From Cinnamomum chago (taxonomy: Eukaryota; Streptophyta; Magnoliopsida; Laurales; Lauraceae): 64,000 bases of DNA. The notes beneath the pieces were generated by a model, which was not told the DNA's origin, did no database searches, and saw only the letters and a list, made by a program, of their open reading frames with translations. Both the position numbers and the translations under genes were made by a program. The stretch covers positions 26,821,501 through 26,885,500 of the forward strand of contig CP142455.1 of NCBI GenBank assembly GCA_038049695.1, read 5' to 3'. Shown here piece after piece: positions 1-13,368 of the stretch (the stretch's first letter is position 1; each line of letters starts with the position of its first letter).

Positions 1-794
1 ATATGTTATATTTTGGAGGCCATTGTTTCAAGGTTCATTCATGGTTCAGTAGTTTCTATTTATTTTGGATGTATCAGCTCAATCCAATACACATTCATTA
101 GAAAAGATAAGGTGGAATCTTAAACGGTAAGATCTTCTTATTTGTAGGAATCTATTTTTCAAAAATGAGTTGTCATTGGTAAATTATATTATTAAAGGCT
201 CAGCTTGTCCTAATGTATTTAGCTCAAGTGCGTTAATATACCATGTTGGGCCCGGCTTAAACTTCATGTAGGTGGAATGGAACTTGGTCTAAATTATATA
301 AGGTCTGCTAACTAAATAGGATGAGGTTGGACATGTGTAAAAAACTGACCAAGGTGGATGTCGTAGTGCATTAACACTACTTTGAGTCACTTAACTTAGT
401 AAGCATCTATGTCACCAGGGAAATCGAATTTTAGGAAACTTGTGTGGACTACTTAAATATGGCTCCAAATGTATGAAGATCTTCATTGAGGATATATAAT
501 ATAAATCCTCTCAAGATTTTATCTACAAAAACTTATATTGTAAACATATAAATAAATATTACACGAGGGTTCTAAAATTGCAATGTGTAAATGATGTTTG
601 CCAAAAATATGCTTAGCTTAATTTAATTTAATTTTAGTTGCAATGATTTTTTAAGTTTTAGAATTCATGATATAAATAGGAAAGTAGGTCTGCCATAAAA
701 ATTGTCTTGTACACGTTGTTTGATGACTTCGGTGCGTTGCGTGCATTTTCTTTATTTTGATAACACTTCCGTACATGTCATACACTTGGATCGA
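1..794. other. intergenic, no gene seen
   Basis: No coding region is supported. Bases about 60-130 resemble, at low identity, the segment just left of the CACTA element (21250-21320) and its duplicate at 29246-29315, so this is probably a distant member of the same interspersed repeat family. Nothing else stands out. Confidence 0.4.
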
Positions 795-1214
795 CTTTAA
801 AAAAAAGATAATTAGCCGGAGGTCCCTCAAAACGGTTTTGTAAAGCCTCCAGTCCACCAACTTTTTCATTAAGGTTTGCGGTCCATACGGCTAGACATAG
901 TTTGGCAAGAGGTCCCTATCAAAAATTTCCATGACTGATTTTCCCTTTTCAACTGATTAGGCATCAAATTTTAAATTTTCAAATTTTCAAATCTTTGGTT
1001 CTCCTCTTTCAAAGATCGTTCACTTGAGCTGGACTTCGTTGCAGAAGTTTTGGATTATGGGGTGATCGTCGATTAGAGAGAGAGATACAGAAAATCCAGA
1101 CTCCGGTGGTTCTGGTCGGAGAAGACGATGAGCAATTGGCAACGAGGCTGCCATTCTGGTCCTGGTTGTAAAACAAAATCGAGAAACAAAGAATGTTCTC
1201 TACCAGTCGCCTGA

Positions 1215-1641
1215 GAACCCATCGTAGAGATCGGAGGATCCGAAATCGCAGTGATTCATCTCGAGAGCTCTCACCCGTCGCTTGAGAAACGAATCAGAGG
1301 ACCTCTCGTACCAGGGCTGGCCATCGCCAAAGGGAGCAGGGCGAGAAAGAAGAACCCAAGCCTATCTCGGAACAGAGGCGAGGAAGAAGAAGAAACGCCT
1401 GGATTGAAGCCAGGCCAGTTTTGGAACCCATCGCACAGATCGGAGGATCCAAAATCGTAGTGATTCATCTCCAGAGCTCTCACCCATCGCCTGAGAAGCG
1501 AATCGGAGGACCTCTCGTACCAGGGCTGGCCATCACTAGAGGAAGCATGGCGAGAAGGAAGAGCCCAGGCCTGTTTCGGAATAGAGGCGAGGAAGAAAAA
1601 GAAAAAGAACGATGGATTAAGACCAAGCCAGTTTTGGGTTC
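1215..1641. repeat. two-copy tandem duplication, 209-bp period
   Basis: The block beginning gaacccatcg at 1215 recurs at 1424 with the same order of words (ggaggatcc, gtgattcatctc, gagctctcaccc, acctctcgtaccagggctgg, gaggcgaggaag). The two copies align along their whole length with scattered substitutions and a small size difference. The copies are purine-rich and GC-rich compared with the surroundings. Overlapping frames on both strands are open here only because the block is GC-rich and stop-poor; I see no recognisable protein. Confidence 0.85.
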
Positions 1642-1770
1642 GGGCAAGTTCCGGGTCAGGTCTGGCCCGCTCAACCAAGAAGCCCAGTGGCATTCAACGA
1701 GCATGGCAACCGGAATCCACCATCGTCTTAGACCTTACCGGAGAATAAAGGCAGCGGGGCCCAGGGATTT

Positions 1771-2890
1771 ATCTGAGTTTCTGTGGAATTTCTCTGAGTT
1801 TTATTAAAATTTATCTGAGTTTCTATGAAATTTATCTGAGTTTTGGTGAGATTTATTTGAGTTTTTGTCAGATTTATCTGTATTTTTGTCAAACTTATAT
1901 GTGTTTTTGGAAAATTTATATGGGTTTTCTTAAAAATTTATCTGAGCTTTTGAAAAATCTATCTGAGTTTTTTGGAAAATCTATTTGCGTTTTTTGAAAT
2001 CTATTTGTGTTTTTTAATTTTGTTTGTATCTTTTGAAACTTGTTTGCATTTTTCTAAATTTATTTTCATTTTTTAATTTTATTTACATATTTTTAAACTT
2101 ATTTATGTCTTTTGAAATTTATTTAGTTTTTTTAAAATTTATTTGGATCTTTTGAAATTTATTTATCTGAGTTTTCGAACAAATTTATCTGAGTTCTGAA
2201 CAAATCTATCTGAGTTTTTGTTCAAATTTATTTGAATTTTTGAAAAATATAGCTAAGTCTATAACAAATTTATTTCTATTTTGAAATTTTTAACTGAGTT
2301 TTTGAACAAATCTTTTTGTGCTTTTGGCAAATTTATTTGTATTTTTTTAGATCTATTTTTTTTTTAATTTTATTTGTGTCTTTTGAAATTTATTTTGTAT
2401 ATTCTTAAATAAATTTAACTGAGTTTTGACAAAAATACTTGATATTTTGACAATTTTTTCTGAAATTTGGAAAACTGGTTTATCTTAGTTTTGGCAAATG
2501 TATTTGCAATTTTTTAAATTTATTTGTATTTTATAATTTTATTTACATCTTTTGCAATTTATGTGCGTCTTTTGAAATTTATTTGGATCTTTTGAAATCG
2601 ATTTTCATCTTTTGAAATTATATAGATATTTTGAAATTTGTTTGGATCTTTTGAAATGTATTTACGTCAATTTCTCTGTCTTGTTTCGAAATTTATTGCG
2701 TTTTTTGAAATTATTTATATTTTTTGAAATTTATTTTAGTCTTTTGAAATTTATTTGGATATTTTGCAATTTATTTGCATCAATTTCACTGTGTTCTTTG
2801 AAATTATTGCGCTTTTAAAATTTATTTGCTTTCTTTTGAATTTATTTTTATTTTTGGAAATTTATTTGTGTTTTTTAGGATTTATTTGAA
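1771..2890. repeat. degenerate T-rich short-period array
   Basis: About 1.1 kb is built from variants of a 20-28 base unit resembling aaatttatctgagttttt and ttttgaaatttatttggatc. The strand is strongly asymmetric, very rich in T and nearly lacking C. The first part favours the atctgag variant and later parts favour tttgaaatttattt, so the array shows internal subfamily drift. No protein is supported. Confidence 0.75.
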
Positions 2891-3114
2891 AATCTAATTA
2901 ATGGGATTTCATTAATCATGGTCAATTAAATGGTAGTTACCATTATTTTGGGATATGATTATGAATAAAGGGTAAATTATACATTTTAGCTCTTCAAATT
3001 TGAAAAAAAGACCTATCACACTATGAAAAAAGATTGTGAATCTAAGGCAATAAAGTGAAATGTTCAGGGACCCGTCGCCGAATGCCCCAAAAAAAATAAA
3101 ATGGAGAGTTTCCA

Positions 3115-3566
3115 TGTCACGACCCTAATTTTGGAATTGTTTTATTTTTCTAAAATTTAAATTTGAAATCCGAATTTTGAGTTGTGAGGTTCATGATATG
3201 TCAATCATGTGAGATTGGAAAAATTGCAACGGGATATTTTAAACATAATGTCACACGAATTAAAAATTGAACTTAGAAGAAATAAATAAATTAATTAGTA
3301 AACCATCAACTATCAATGGTGGCATCTCTATTTTTGTGGTTATAAGTCATTTTTCATCACCATGTCGTTCTTTCTCGACCATGCTGTCGTCATAAATGGG
3401 TTCGTCTTCATTATCTACACTAAATACAAGATTGGAGTAAGTACATCAAATAAATAAAACTATGCATGCAATCATGTGGTCAGTCGTGCAAATCAGGACT
3501 CAAACAAGTAATACTGTAATAAGCAGAGTACATGAGTGAGCATACATATTCAATAATCGTATAATA
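3115..3566. repeat. possible gypsy-like LTR end, interrupted by the copia insertion
   Basis: The sequence starts tgtcacgaccctaatttt, a beginning shared in style with other LTR ends in this window (tgtcacgacccgg at 17914, tgtcgcgacccc at 37946 and 61583). It runs directly into the copia element and would resume at 12258. The far end was not located, so this is a guess from terminal resemblance. Confidence 0.33.
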
Positions 3567-4870
3567 TGTTGGAAATAGGTGGGTCATTCAGATAGATTTA
3601 AAAAACTTTTGACCCACTTGATATAGGAATCAACTATCTCAAAGGCAACAAACCCAATTTAGGATACAATCCCTCAAACTCATAAATCATATACAGCAAA
3701 ATAACCTATCTAGAAGATAGAAACAACACCTAAACATGCAACCACGAAATCTACAACATACAAGGATGTAGATTATACCTTTGGAGCTTAGTAGTGTTCT
3801 AATGGAGAAGTTGATCTCTTTCTTTGGTGATGAACACCTTCACTAATCAAATCAGAATCTCCAACACCTTTTGATCTTCCACGCTATGACCCGTATCAGA
3901 TTCTCTTTTCTCAAGAAGATGGTGGAATCTCCAAGAGAAAACCCTAAAGGAAACTAGAAGAGAAACTAGAAGAGGGAAAGAGAGATGGGCGTGTGCAACT
4001 CTTGCACTAAGGGTCTTGGGCGTGAAATCCTAGATAGAATTATGCATTGGGACGTCCAAGGCCTCCTCTCCTCTTTTATAGCACTTAAGCAACCTCCTCC
4101 TGCTAATTGAAATAGAAGCTTTACTTCCATAATAATTAGTTGCTTACTAAATCACAATTAGAAGTCTCACTTCAAATATGATTAGTAACTTTCTCCTTTC
4201 AATTTTAAAATAGAAGTCTCACTTTCATTAATAATTGGCATAAGGGGATATTAAAGATAGATTCCATCTTGACCATTGAATGTTCCCACAACTCTACTAC
4301 CACGTACCCAAATCACCGAGGTGTTGACCTATAATTGGCCTCACTCATTGGTGACTCAAAGAAAATGAATAGATAGAAACTTGAGATCATTAATGTCTCA
4401 GGATTATGAGCTCATTGCTAGGGAATTATGAGAGCAGACCTTAAAGTAAAGACAGTGTACATAAGGTGTTTCTCATGGTCCTTCAATACATCCAATGTAC
4501 CAGCACCATGATCCAGAATCTTATATTCCGATGATCGAGACAAATCACACTATCTGATAGTGATCAAAGTGCAGCAACCTTGTTAGATGAGATGCCCAAT
4601 CTCATCACTGGTTGTGAAGATATTTAAGTATAAGATTTGCAATACATGTCTCATGTATGTGGATCTCATCCATACACATGTATTACATCTAGTATACTTG
4701 TGGACTCCGGTTCATCTCATGAACCATTATGTCATTCGTATTAGTTATGTGCAAACAAGTAATAAAATACTATTCATCTCATGAAAGGAAAACAATAATA
4801 TATATTGATAAATAAAGAAATTAATCAATTTATTACATCATATACTGGTATTGAGACCATAATACTAACA
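3567..4870 (-). repeat. copia 3' LTR
   Basis: Begins tgttggaaatagg and ends actaaca on the plus strand, matching both ends of the LTR at 10499-12257. It lies downstream of the minus-strand coding remnants and so is the 3' LTR. Confidence 0.92.
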
Positions 4871-4889
4871 ATCTCCCACTTGGGCTCAA

Positions 4890-7800
4890 TGCCAGTCAGG
4901 GTTGCATCTCATGCAGATCCCATCTACTTACTGCCCCAAAGGCTTCGGTAGTCAAAGGCTTAGTAAACGGATCTCCCAAATTGTCTGCAGAGTCTATCTG
5001 GGTGATAGCAGTATCACCTTTCTGCACAATCTCTTTGACTATTTGTTATAACCTCTGTACATGCTTTTGGCTCCTCCTTGGACTTATCGATTGCCCTGCT
5101 GTTATCACAATAAACTGTGAGCGGATGTCCTGCCAAAAGTACCACTCCAAGTTCCATAAGGAATCTTTTGAGTCAATCTGCTTCTTTGGCCGCTTTTCAA
5201 GCAGCTACAGCATAAACACATACCCAGAAGTTGATTTCTTGGAATCCTTATCTGACTGGAAGTCAGTTTCTATGTAACCGACTCATTACTGCCGTAAATC
5301 AACATGTGATATTTAGTCATTCTCAAGGATTTGAGAACACATCTTACAGCAGTCCAATGGTTAGGACCTGGGTTAGACTGATATCTGCTGACTAAGTCCA
5401 ATGCATGACAGATATCCGGTCTAGTACATAGCATAGCATATATGAGGCTACCAACACCCGAAGCGTATGGTATCGACCTCATCTGCTCCTTTTCCTCAGG
5501 TGTCTTGGGACATTGATCCTTAGAAAGGTGCACTCCATGCCTGAAAGGTGTAATACCTTTTTTGGAGTATTGCATAGCAAACTGTACCAGCACCTTATCT
5601 ATGTACGCATATTGGGATAAACCTATCATCCTATTTATCCGGTCTCAATGGAGTTTGATCCCTAGGATGTGGCTGGCTTCTCCCAAGTCCTTCATATCAA
5701 AAGTCTTAGCCAACTAAACCTTTTACTGTTGACAACATCCATATACCATTCTCTAGGAGAAGGATGTCGTCGACCAGAAAAATTACCCTGCCTCCTTTAC
5801 TTATCATGTACACTCATGACTCATCCGGATTTTGACAAAAATCAACCAACTTGATAGCTTAGTCAAAACGAATGTTCTAGGTTCGGGATGCCTGCTTCAG
5901 TCCATAAATGGACATCCGTATCTTGCAAACTCTTTGCTCTTGGTTGTTTAGCTATAAAATTGTCTGGCTGCATCATATAGATGTCTTCGTCAAGATGGCT
6001 GCTTAGAAACACCGTCTTGACATCCATTTACCTAATATCGTAATCGAGATGAGCCGCAATGGATAAGAGTATCTGGATGGACTTGAACATGGCTACCGGC
6101 AATAAGGTTTCCTCATAATCGATATCTTCTTTCTGAGTATATCTTTTCGCAACAAGCCTGACCTTAATGGTCTCAACTCTTCCATCTGGTCCTCTCTTTC
6201 TCTTATAGACTCACTTGCACTCAATATGTTTAATATTGGCAGGCAAGTTCACAAGTGTACAGACCTGATTGGAGTACATAGACTCCAACTCAGCTTTCAT
6301 AGCATCTAACCAACGTCCCGAATCTATGTCATTAATTGATTCATCATAGTTACATGGATCTTGTTCCAATTCTTCCGGGATTGCCTCGTAAGACTCTTCC
6401 AAGAACTAGAACCTATCAGGGGTCTTGACAATGCTCCCACTACGACAAGGCATTGGTGTAATTACTGGGTTAGGTATGGGTGAATTTTCTTCAAGTTCGG
6501 TCATATTTGGATTTGGAATTGGTTTCTTTCTGAATTTCTTCCAAAATAACCTTTTCTATCATATAATCTTTCTCCAGAAAAACCGCATTGTTGCTCACCA
6601 ACACTTTCTACCCTCTAGGATTATAGAATAACCAGCCTTTAATTCCTTTAGGATATCCAACAAACGTGCATACTTCAGACTTCATTTCCAACTTATCCGT
6701 CTTAACCTTTAGCGCGTGTGTCGGACAACCCCATATGTGTAAATGTTGTAGACTAGGCTTTCGCCCAGACCACAACTCTAGGGGATTCTTAGGTACAGAG
6801 TTAGATGGTACGAGGTTTAGTATGTACATCGCAGTATCCAAGGCGTATCCCCAAAAGGATATAGGTAATACTGAGAAACTCAGCATAGACCTGATCATAT
6901 CTAAAAGAGTCCGGTTCCTTCTTTCCGCTACTCCATTCTGTTGAGGCATACCAGGAGCAGACAACTGGGATATAATCCCTTTTCTGATAAGTGTCCCATA
7001 AAATCACCCGAGAGATATTCCCCTCCTCAATCTAATCGAAGAGTCTTGATATTTTTACCTAATTGCTTTTCCGCTACCGCTTGAAACTCTTTGAACTTTT
7101 CAAAAACCTCGGACTTGAGGTGCATAAGGTATATGTATCCATATCTTGAATAATCATCTGTGAAAGTGATGAAGTACTCATATCCTCCTCTGGCCCTGAC
7201 ATTAATGAGTCCACGTACATCAGTATGCACTAATTCCAATAAATCTTTGGCCCTATTGCCATTTGATGAAAATGGCCTTTTGGTCATTTTACCTTCCAGA
7301 CAGGCATTGGTTCTACCACCAATGAAGGTTACCACCAATGAAGGTAAGATACCATCTTTCACTAGCCTATCAATCCTATTTAGGTTTATATGACCTAGCC
7401 TCAAGTGCCAAAGTTTTGTTGGACTAGATGAAGGTGATTTCCTCTTTAATGATGGTCTATTAATTGTTTCAGTATCATGTATCTAATTGTTTCGGTATCA
7501 TGTATCTCATGCATTGTGGGAGTTAACAAATAAAGCTCATTGGTTACCTTGCCAGAACATATAAAATTATTATTCCTCTTTATGACAACTTCAGTACCAA
7601 AAGTAACGGAATAACTTTTATTCACTAAACTACAAACTGAAATTAAATTCCGCCGTAAAGACGATACATATAATGTGTCTGACAAAACCAATTTATTATT
7701 TGAAAAACATAAAGTAATAACTCCCACTAAAACAGCCTCTGCCTTAGCGTCAGATCCTAGGTTGACAATGATTTCTCCGTCACTGAGCCTCCTGGTTTCC

Positions 7801-8640
7801 CTGAACCCCTGCAACGAATTACATATGTGATTTAGTTGCCCCGGAGTCCACACACCAAGATTCTGAAGTACTAGTTGCAAAACTAACTTCAGAAACAAGT
7901 GACTCAATCATACCTGAGGTCTTCTTCTTAGACAGAAAATCTGGACTATTCCTTTTCCAATGTCCTGTCATACCACAATGGAAACACTTTCCTTTCGTTC
8001 CCCGACCCCTTAGCCTTGCCAACACCACCATTAGGACCATTCTCCACCTTAGGACCATTCGGAACTGATTTCTTCTTGCCTTTCTGCCCTTTACCTTTCG
8101 GTTTGGACTTGGCAAATGACTTTTCTGTCATTAGGGCAGTTGGCTTATTCTTCATAATCCCTTCAGTCACCACTAGCTGGCTAAAAAGCTCAGCTAGAGT
8201 CAAATTCATCTTATTCATATTATAATTGACCTTGAAATTGTTGAATGACTCTGGAGTAACTCAAGGATTATGTCAATCTGCGATTCTGCATCAATCGCAG
8301 CCCCCAGTACATCTAACTCATTCAATGAGTCCATCATTTTCAACATGTGGTCATGTACTAGTGTGCATTAAGCCATCTTGGTGCTTATAAGCACCCTCAT
8401 AGCAGCCTGTCTAGCATGCTTGCCCTGTTCCGCAAACTTCTCCTTTAAGTTTGATATAATATCATATGCAGTCTTATAGGATTGATGTTGGTGTTGCAAA
8501 ACACTAGACATGGATGCCTGTATGTAACATCTGGCCATCCCATCGTCTTTGACCCACTTGGTGTAAAGTTCCTTTTCGTCCTGTGATGCTTCCGGCACTG
8601 GCTCATCAGGGGGGGGGGGGGTTGGTAAGGACATATTTGT
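4890..8640 (-). pseudogene. copia gag-pol remnants
   Basis: Read on the minus strand, gag-like sequence lies roughly at 8640-7950 and includes a CCHC-type knuckle starting CFHCGMTGHWK. A protease-like CVDSGATKSH motif follows near 7830. Integrase sequence covers about 7400-6600, with the GVAERRNRTLLDM signature near 6930. Reverse transcriptase remnants lie about 6400-5700, and the RT/RNase H region below 5630 contains VGSLIYAMLCTRPD, a standard copia signature. The reading frame is interrupted in several places, so no functional polyprotein is expected. Confidence 0.9.
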
Positions 8641-10498
8641 ATCCTGAAGCTGTCAGGACTATATCCAGGTTCCGTTTCCAGTCTACATAGTTGGATCCCA
8701 CCAACTTATTCTGGTTGAGGATGGTCGCAAGTGGATTGAAAGTATTTGAATTCATGCTTGAAATACTGTGGCACATAACCATACATTCAATTAATGAATT
8801 TAAATGACATTAGGGTTTAGTATTCTACCGAATTTATATGGAATCCTCATAACTACTAAATTCAGAATACATCGGAATCCCAATCCTCGGGGTATGCCTC
8901 CTTAGGGAGTGGAAATACCATCTAGATTGGTGCGGATCAAGGTTGGTCAAAATTGGGATTAAGACTAACTATGCATGATCACTATCATTCATTATTATCT
9001 AGGTATCTCATACCAAATAGTGAATGACACCTGATTAGCTTCGGTTTCTAAAATACATGAGGCAAATCCTTGGGGATACTACATCATTATTTTAGTTAAG
9101 TGTGACCCACCAACTATCATTGTATGACAACCGTTGCGGGCAACTCCGCCTTGGGGAGTGGGCCCCCGCCCCGTCTCACCAACTCTATCCTAAGGAGATC
9201 CATATCTAATAACCGGAGAAATAAAAGCCCTCCGTGGGGAACGGCCATTCTCAAGATGGCGCGAGGCTAATACTTTCCTTACAATGGACCTATGGTGGAA
9301 AACCATGGGGATTTCTCAATTTAAATCCCCACTCCCACTTAATATTTTATAATTGAGGATTTCCTTGTAAGGTATTAGGGCCTACATATATATATATATA
9401 TATATATATGAACATCAAATCATCTCATGATATGATCAAAGATTGGTTCCAAGTCAAGTTATTTTCAGGAAAGTCCAGTTTTTTAAATTAGTGTTGTCAA
9501 TGTGTCCATCTCATGGGTCATCAACACTAATTAGAACTCTTTCCAAAAATTAATTTGATTTGACCAATTTTAGTAACTTGCTATGTTTGGATCAGATTTG
9601 GAAATATTCTAAATTAACCATTCATCCATAAATAGAAAGTGTTAAAATTAGAAACTAGTCCTCTCCGCCACATGGCCCTAGCGGAATAGACTTGTTGGAC
9701 TTCTAGACTTTCCAAAACTTTGGAATTCCTCAAACTCTTTGGGCAACTCCAAAACACTTTTGGTAATCTTCAAGCTCTTTGATTAGGTGTCCAACATCGC
9801 TTTTCTTTTTCGTCTCGGACATCACCAGAATTTACAAATTTAGGAAAAATTACATAAATTCCTATGCCTCGATTATGAGACTTACATGGTAATCTAAACA
9901 TGGAAATAAAAGGGCTATAGAGAAATTCATCATGCCTTGCCCTTTCACAGGAAACCATGATGCCCTTTACATTTAGCCTTAAATAAACCATAAATAGAAA
10001 GCAAAAGACTTGTGGGCCATATGGAGAGGACATGATCATTTGCAAGTTAGTATCTCATACAACCATACAAATCACAAAAAATAGGCTGCCAAATAATGCT
10101 AGAAAAATAGGATGTAAGAGAATACTCGAAACTGAAAAATCCGATTTCTACAACATGCTGTGCAATGTCCTCGGTCGACCGGCCAGAGGGCTCGGTCGAC
10201 TGACCTGTAAGTGCTCGTTCGACCGAGCTGACGAAAACCGACAACTTGGATTTCTACAGTTTGTGTCCAATCTTTACCAAATCACTTCTAAAGTGTTCCA
10301 ATGGCTTCCTACCATCCTTCCATCATTATTAAACCCTTTTGTGACTATCCAGACAAGAATCTAATATCAAACCAAGTAAATTCATTAAAACTGATCCTTA
10401 CATAGCCATTGCTCTATCTTCTTCGCATCTCATGCAAAGATTAAAACAAGCTTACTGATCTAACATGATTAGAGATGAGGTATCTCTCTGATACCAAT
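8641..10498 (-). other. copia untranslated leader region between primer site and gag
   Basis: About 1.86 kb separates the primer-binding site from the first gag-like codons, long for a copia leader. It holds an AT dinucleotide run (9386-9409) and, near 10171-10222, three close copies of ggtcgacc-like palindromes of the kind also found inside LTRs elsewhere in the window. Short frames here are not convincing. Confidence 0.6.
9386..9409. repeat. AT dinucleotide microsatellite
   Basis: Twelve uninterrupted AT units in the copia leader. Confidence 0.95.
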
Positions 10499-12257
10499 TG
10501 TTGGAAATAGGTAGGCATTTCATATAAGTTTCAAAAACTTTTGCCCCACTTGATGCAGGGATCAACTATCTAGAAGGCGACAAGCCCAATCCAGGATGCA
10601 ATCCCTCAAACTCATAAATCATATACAGCAAAATAACCTATCTAGAAGATAGAAACAACACCTAAACATGCAACCACGAAATCTACAACATACAAGGATG
10701 TAGATTATACCTTTGGAGCTTAGTAGTGTTCTAATGGAGAAGTTGATCTCTTTCTTTGGTGATGAACACCTTCACTAATCAAATCAGAATCTCCAACACC
10801 TTTTGATCTTCCACGCTATGACCCGTATCAGATTCTCTTTTCTCAAGAAGATGGTGGAATCTCCAAGAGAAAACCCTAAAGGAAACTAGAAGAGAAACTA
10901 GAAGAGGGAAAGAGAGATGGGCGTGTGCAACTCTTGCACTAAGGGTCTTGGGCGTGAAATCCTAGATAGAATTATGCATTGGGACGTCCAAGGCCTCCTC
11001 TCCTCTTTTATAACACTTAAGCAACCTCCTCCTGCTAGTTGAAATAGAAGCCTTACTTCCATAATAATTAGTTGCTTACTAAATCACAATTAGAAGTCTC
11101 ACTTCAAATATGATTAGTAACTTTCTCCTTTCAATTTTAAAATAGAAGTCTCACTTTCATTAATAATTAGTAACTTACTATTACTACTATTAGAAGTCTC
11201 ACTTCAAATAGAAATAGTAACTTTCCATTTCCTTTTAGAGTTCTACAATTATTAGTATCTTTCTAATATCTTGGGCTAGCGTGGGGACCACTAGGGATTC
11301 CATAGAAAGCTGGCTCCAACTAGGACACGCGACCCCACATCTCATGTGCAATCCGGGCCCACAGTTAATTGCAAATAACTCCACTATATAAATGCAATTG
11401 AACTCTAGTCTTAGAAATATATTACAATGAAGACCCTAAACTTCCCAATTACCACAACTAGACCCCTCCATCTATATCCATTGATCAATTGGACCTATCC
11501 ACCAAATTAGATCCATATCTTATTATCCTTGAGCCCCAATTAATTATAGTGATAATTTCGTACCGATCCAATTAACTCTTAATTAGAATGGGTGCGCACT
11601 TACAAATGATAAATCCATTAATTGGCACAAGGGGATATTAAAGATAGATTCCATCTTGACCATTGAATGTTCCCACAGCTCTACTACCACGTACCCAAAT
11701 CACCGAGGCGTTGACCAATAATTGGCCTCACTCATTGGTGACTCAAAGAAAATGAATAGATAGAAACTTGAGTTCATTAATATTTCAGGATTATGAGCCC
11801 ATTACTAGGGAATTATGAGAGCAGACCTTAAAGTAAAGACAATTTACATAAGGTGTTTCTCATGGTCCTTCAATACATCCAATGTACCAGCACCATGATC
11901 CAGAATCTTACATTCCGATGATCGAGACAAATCACCCTATCTGATAGTGATCAAAGTGCTGCAACCTTGTCAGATGAGATGCCCAATCTTATCATTGGTT
12001 GTGAAGATATTTAAGTATAAGATTTGCAATACATGTCTCCTGTATGTGGATCTCATCCATACACATGTATTACATCTAGTATACTTGTGGACTCCGGTTC
12101 ATCTCATGAACCATTATGTCATTCGTATTAGTTATGTGCAAACAAGTTATAAAACACTATTCATCTCATGAAAGGAAAACAATAATATATATTGATAAAT
12201 AAAGAAATTAATCAATTTATTACATCATATACTCGTATTGAGACCATAAAACTAACA
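10499..12257 (-). repeat. copia 5' LTR
   Basis: Begins tgttggaaataggta and ends actaaca. It abuts the primer-binding site (minus-strand TGGTATCAGAG), which makes it the 5' LTR of the minus-strand element. Confidence 0.92.
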
Positions 12258-12692
12258 CAATATTCATTATTCAGAATGTCTCCAAATTCAACAGAAATAT
12301 TAGGATAGAGTTAGAAATCAAATAATATTCACTACAAGAAATTTGGGGTTTAAGGACGACACAAATTTGTCCCAAAATGTACATATTTCGTCACCAAAAC
12401 TATTTGAGACGAAAAATTTTCGTCACCCGTTTTGTTGCCAAAGCCTTGTCGCTAAAAAGTATTGGCGACGAAAAAAAATTCGTCATTGAAAAGGATAAAT
12501 TTGTGACAATTTTTTTTGTCTCCAATACACTTTGTTGAAAACATACTTGTAAGTAATTTTTTTTTCGTCTCCAATACACTCTGTTGGAAACATACTTGTA
12601 AGCAATTGGTGACAAAATATTTTGTCTTTAAAGGAAGAAATTAGAGACAAATTTTTTTTTCATAAATATAAGAAATAGAGAACAAAAAATTT

Positions 12693-12964
12693 TGTCGCGT
12701 CCGCCCAACTCAAGACCTTCCCAGGAGGTCACCCATCCTAATACTGCTCCTGCCCGAGCACGCTTAAGTTCAGAGTTCTTACAATTTCCGGAGCCATACG
12801 GTTTTAGAAGTCCTCATGCAAAGTTAATACGGGATTTGACTTATAAGCCCATGGTCAAGACTTGGATATTTCCAATGCGGGCTAACGGAGACTCATCGTT
12901 TGAACCCCGTGGTTGACACGCTACGCCCCGTGGTTAAGGGTACCGCCCGGACCAAGATCTCACA
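12693..12964 (-). repeat. Cassandra LTR copy 1
   Basis: Ends ...atctcaca before the polypurine complement. 5S-like words (aggaggtcacccatcct, cgagcacgcttaa) occur near 12718-12770. Confidence 0.85.
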
Positions 12965-13009
12965 TTCTCCCCCACTAGAAATAGAGCCGTCCTCGGCTCT
13001 GATACCAAT

Positions 13010-13323
13010 TGTCACAACCCCGCCCAACTCAGCATGAAATTATCCGCTTTGGCCCACGTGCACGCGCAAGGACTTCCCAAGAGGTCACCCATCCTAATAC
13101 TGCTCTCGTCCGAGCACGCTTAACTTCGGAGTTCTTACGATTTCTGAGGTCACACGGTTTTAAAAAGCCACATGCTAAGTTAATATGGGGTTTAACTTAT
13201 AAGCCCATGGTTGGGACTTGGATATTTCCGATGTGGGCTAACGGAGACTCGCCGTTTGAAGCCCGTGGTTGAAACGCTACGCCCCGTGGTTAAGGGTACT
13301 GCCCGAATCAAGATCTGATCACA
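13010..13323 (-). repeat. Cassandra LTR copy 2 with 5S rRNA-like segment
   Basis: Starts tgtcacaaccccgccc directly after the primer-site complement and ends gatcaca. The segment about 13066-13160, read on the minus strand, matches the 3' two thirds of plant 5S rRNA (GAACTCCG, GTTAAGCGTGCTCG, AGGATGGGTGACC, GGGAAGTCCT), including the region where the internal pol III promoter lies. Confidence 0.9.
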
Positions 13324-13368
13324 TTCTCCCCCACTAGAAATAGAGCCATCCTTGGCTCTGATACCAAC

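Larger units (their letters stand above)
795..3095. mobile_element. possible non-autonomous DNA transposon with degenerate inverted ends
   Basis: The left edge carries a phrase around GGAGGTCCCTCAAAAC and the reverse complement of the right edge carries a comparable GGGTCCCTGAACATTT, followed in both by similarly spaced A/T-rich blocks. Such ends occur on many plant Mutator-like and unclassified non-autonomous elements. The interior holds a tandemly duplicated GC-rich block and a T-rich array. I could not identify a target duplication, so boundaries and class are tentative. Confidence 0.28.
3567..12257 (-). mobile_element. Ty1/copia LTR retrotransposon, broken, full structure recognisable
   Basis: Two related long terminal repeats (3567-4870 and 10499-12257) flank an internal domain whose coding remnants read on the minus strand. 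Next to the right LTR the minus strand reads TGGTATCAGAG, the usual primer-binding site complementary to initiator Met-tRNA; next to the left LTR is the complement of a polypurine tract (4871-4888). Gag, zinc knuckle, protease, integrase, reverse transcriptase and RNase H lie in copia order (integrase before RT). Flanking pentamers taata and caata match at four of five positions. The element is a fossil with at least half a dozen breaks in its coding region; the LTRs differ in length and sequence, which suggests considerable age. Clade within copia not resolved. Confidence 0.93.

Noticed and set aside
1251-1807. Overlapping open frames on both strands (up to 140 codons)
   Set aside because: They lie on the GC-rich 209-bp tandem duplication; frames are open on both strands because of composition, and no motif is recognisable.
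10484-10498. tRNA-like word ctctgatacca (also at 12998, 13357)
   Set aside because: Short complement of initiator Met-tRNA that serves as a retroelement primer site, not a tRNA gene.
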